Source of the DNA: Russula earlei
Lineage: Eukaryota > Basidiomycota > Agaricomycetes > Russulales > Russulaceae
Direction of reading: 5' to 3'
Length of the DNA stretch: 31,502 bases
Assembly (NCBI GenBank): GCA_025769875.1
Contig: JAGFNK010000593.1
Coordinates: 1-31,502 of the forward strand
Shown: in pieces, positions 30,572 through 31,502 of the stretch
Layout: each line of letters starts with the position of its first letter
Numbering within the stretch: position 1 is the first letter of the stretch
Notes under the pieces: model-generated
Seen by the model: only the letters and a program-made list of their open reading frames with translations
Database searches by the model: none
Told to the model about the DNA's origin: nothing
Position numbers and translations under genes: made by a program

Positions 30572-31502
30572 TTAGGGGTTACTCCTGGTGGGAATCTTTT
30601 TAAGCGCTTTTGGATATTTCTGATGGAAGTCTTTGACAAGTGATTGCGCTCTTGATAGGTTAGAGGCTGGTTCCCAAGTATTTTCTGCAGCTGTGTACCC
30701 TTTCCATTTAACTAGGTATTGGATCCCTTGCGGTTCGGGGAAAGTCGAGAGTTTAAGATCTGTTCCACTTTGTATTGCTCTTCTCCTTCGATTAGTACCG
30801 GTGGCGGGTTTGAGAAGTTAGGGCCGTGGGCAGTGGTTTCTTTATAAGGTTTGATCAATGAGTGGTGAAAAAACTGGGTGTATCTTCCAAGACTTTGGTA
30901 GTTCGAGGCGAACGTTTACTGGATAGGCAGTGGTGACTTTGAATGGTCCGTAGTGTCGAGGGGCTAGTTTTGCTTTTGGGTGAGTGGTTCGTAGATTCGT
31001 GGCTTCCAGCCATACTTGATCCCCTTCTTTAAAATGAAATGTGGAGGATTGAGGTCCTGATTGCTTCATGATCTCGGTTTGCTTGGTTCAGGGAGGCAGC
31101 TACTTCTTCTCTGAGCTGGTTTAGTCTTGATAGTCTTTCTTGGATTGAAGGGAACTTTGATGTAAAGGCAAGGGGCGGAGCAAATGTTGGGTTAAAGCCA
31201 TACCAGACCTCAAAAGGGGGTTTGTTTGTAGCACTGTGTTGGCTGGCATTATGTGCAAACTCCATAAAGGGAATTAGTTCTGCCCAATTGTCTGCTTGAT
31301 GGTTGCAAAACATTCATAGGTATTGTTCTAGTTCTTGGTTAACTCGTTCTGTTTCTCCGTCTGTCTGTGGGTGATATGCTGTGCTTAATGATACTTTGAC
31401 ATTTAACTTTTTCCATAGTTCTTGAGTAACTTTTGCTGTGAATTGAGGGCCTCTGTCTGATATTATTTGAGTCGGGAGGCCTATTCTTCTCCAGACATTG
31501 TT
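30572..31502 (-). pseudogene. Ty3/gypsy chromovirus pol: integrase and chromodomain (degenerate, runs off window)
   Basis: Read on the minus strand from the window edge: integrase core with [25 protein letters not shown] and QELEQYL, in which Asp and Glu stand 35 residues apart (the DD35E spacing). An in-frame TGA follows at 31316-31314, then the integrase continues (NWAELIPFMEFAHNASQHSA, FEVWYGFNP). A frame change near 31055-31070 leads to FKEGDQVWLEATNLRTTHPK and YGPFKV. A second change is at the six-base A run 30868-30873. A third near 30728-30742 opens the chromodomain ([20 protein letters not shown], then SNLSRAQ), and the frame ends at 30572. Reverse transcriptase and protease would lie beyond the right edge. 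The copy cannot make an intact integrase. Confidence 0.88.

Noticed and set aside
1..31502. CRISPR array, operons, bacterial-type defence system
   Set aside because: No regularly spaced repeats were seen. The gene structure is eukaryotic, and the repeats present are microsatellites, hairpins and LTRs.

Overview
The window looks like nuclear DNA of a basidiomycete fungus, most likely an Agaricomycete. Genes are split by many short GT-AG introns (mostly 47-75 bp). The families present fit: a multi-pass membrane protein of the DUF6533-like type, a DUF6699 protein, a MYND-finger protein, and a chromodomain-bearing Ty3/gypsy retrotransposon. All exon models below were built by eye from splice signals and reading frame.

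Layout. 1-1358: degenerate LTR-type repeats, minus oriented and rich in hairpins. 2464-4070 (+): 13-exon membrane protein. 4404-5650 (+): MYND zinc-finger protein. 5651-8947: gene-poor. 8948-10041 (-): DUF6699 protein. 11270-13150 (+): NOP56, the box C/D snoRNP core protein, with an apparent one-base frameshift near its N terminus. 13437-16642 (-): KHA1-type K+/H+ antiporter, tail-to-tail with NOP56. 16643-20400: gene-poor. 20401-21005 and 22297-23361 (both +): two tandem paralogues of an unnamed family that share a domain and an intron position; the second has gained an arginine/serine-rich N terminus. 23589-25113 (-): ORC6. 25319-25546 (+): a broken fragment resembling the condensin subunit SMC2. 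25547-27037: low-complexity and degenerate repeat DNA. 27038-31502 (-): at least two decayed Ty3/gypsy chromoviruses, apparently nested.

How the parts relate. NOP56 (ribosome biogenesis), ORC6 (replication licensing) and KHA1 (organelle ion homeostasis) are conserved housekeeping genes. Between them lie lineage-restricted genes: the membrane protein, DUF6699, MYND and the tandem pair. The gene block is bordered on both sides by LTR sequences of one related family in the same orientation. There is no operon-like organisation and no sign of a biosynthetic cluster. The best candidates for undescribed biology are the tandem RS-domain pair and the zinc-knuckle ORF that lies downstream of pol, in the env position, in one retroelement.
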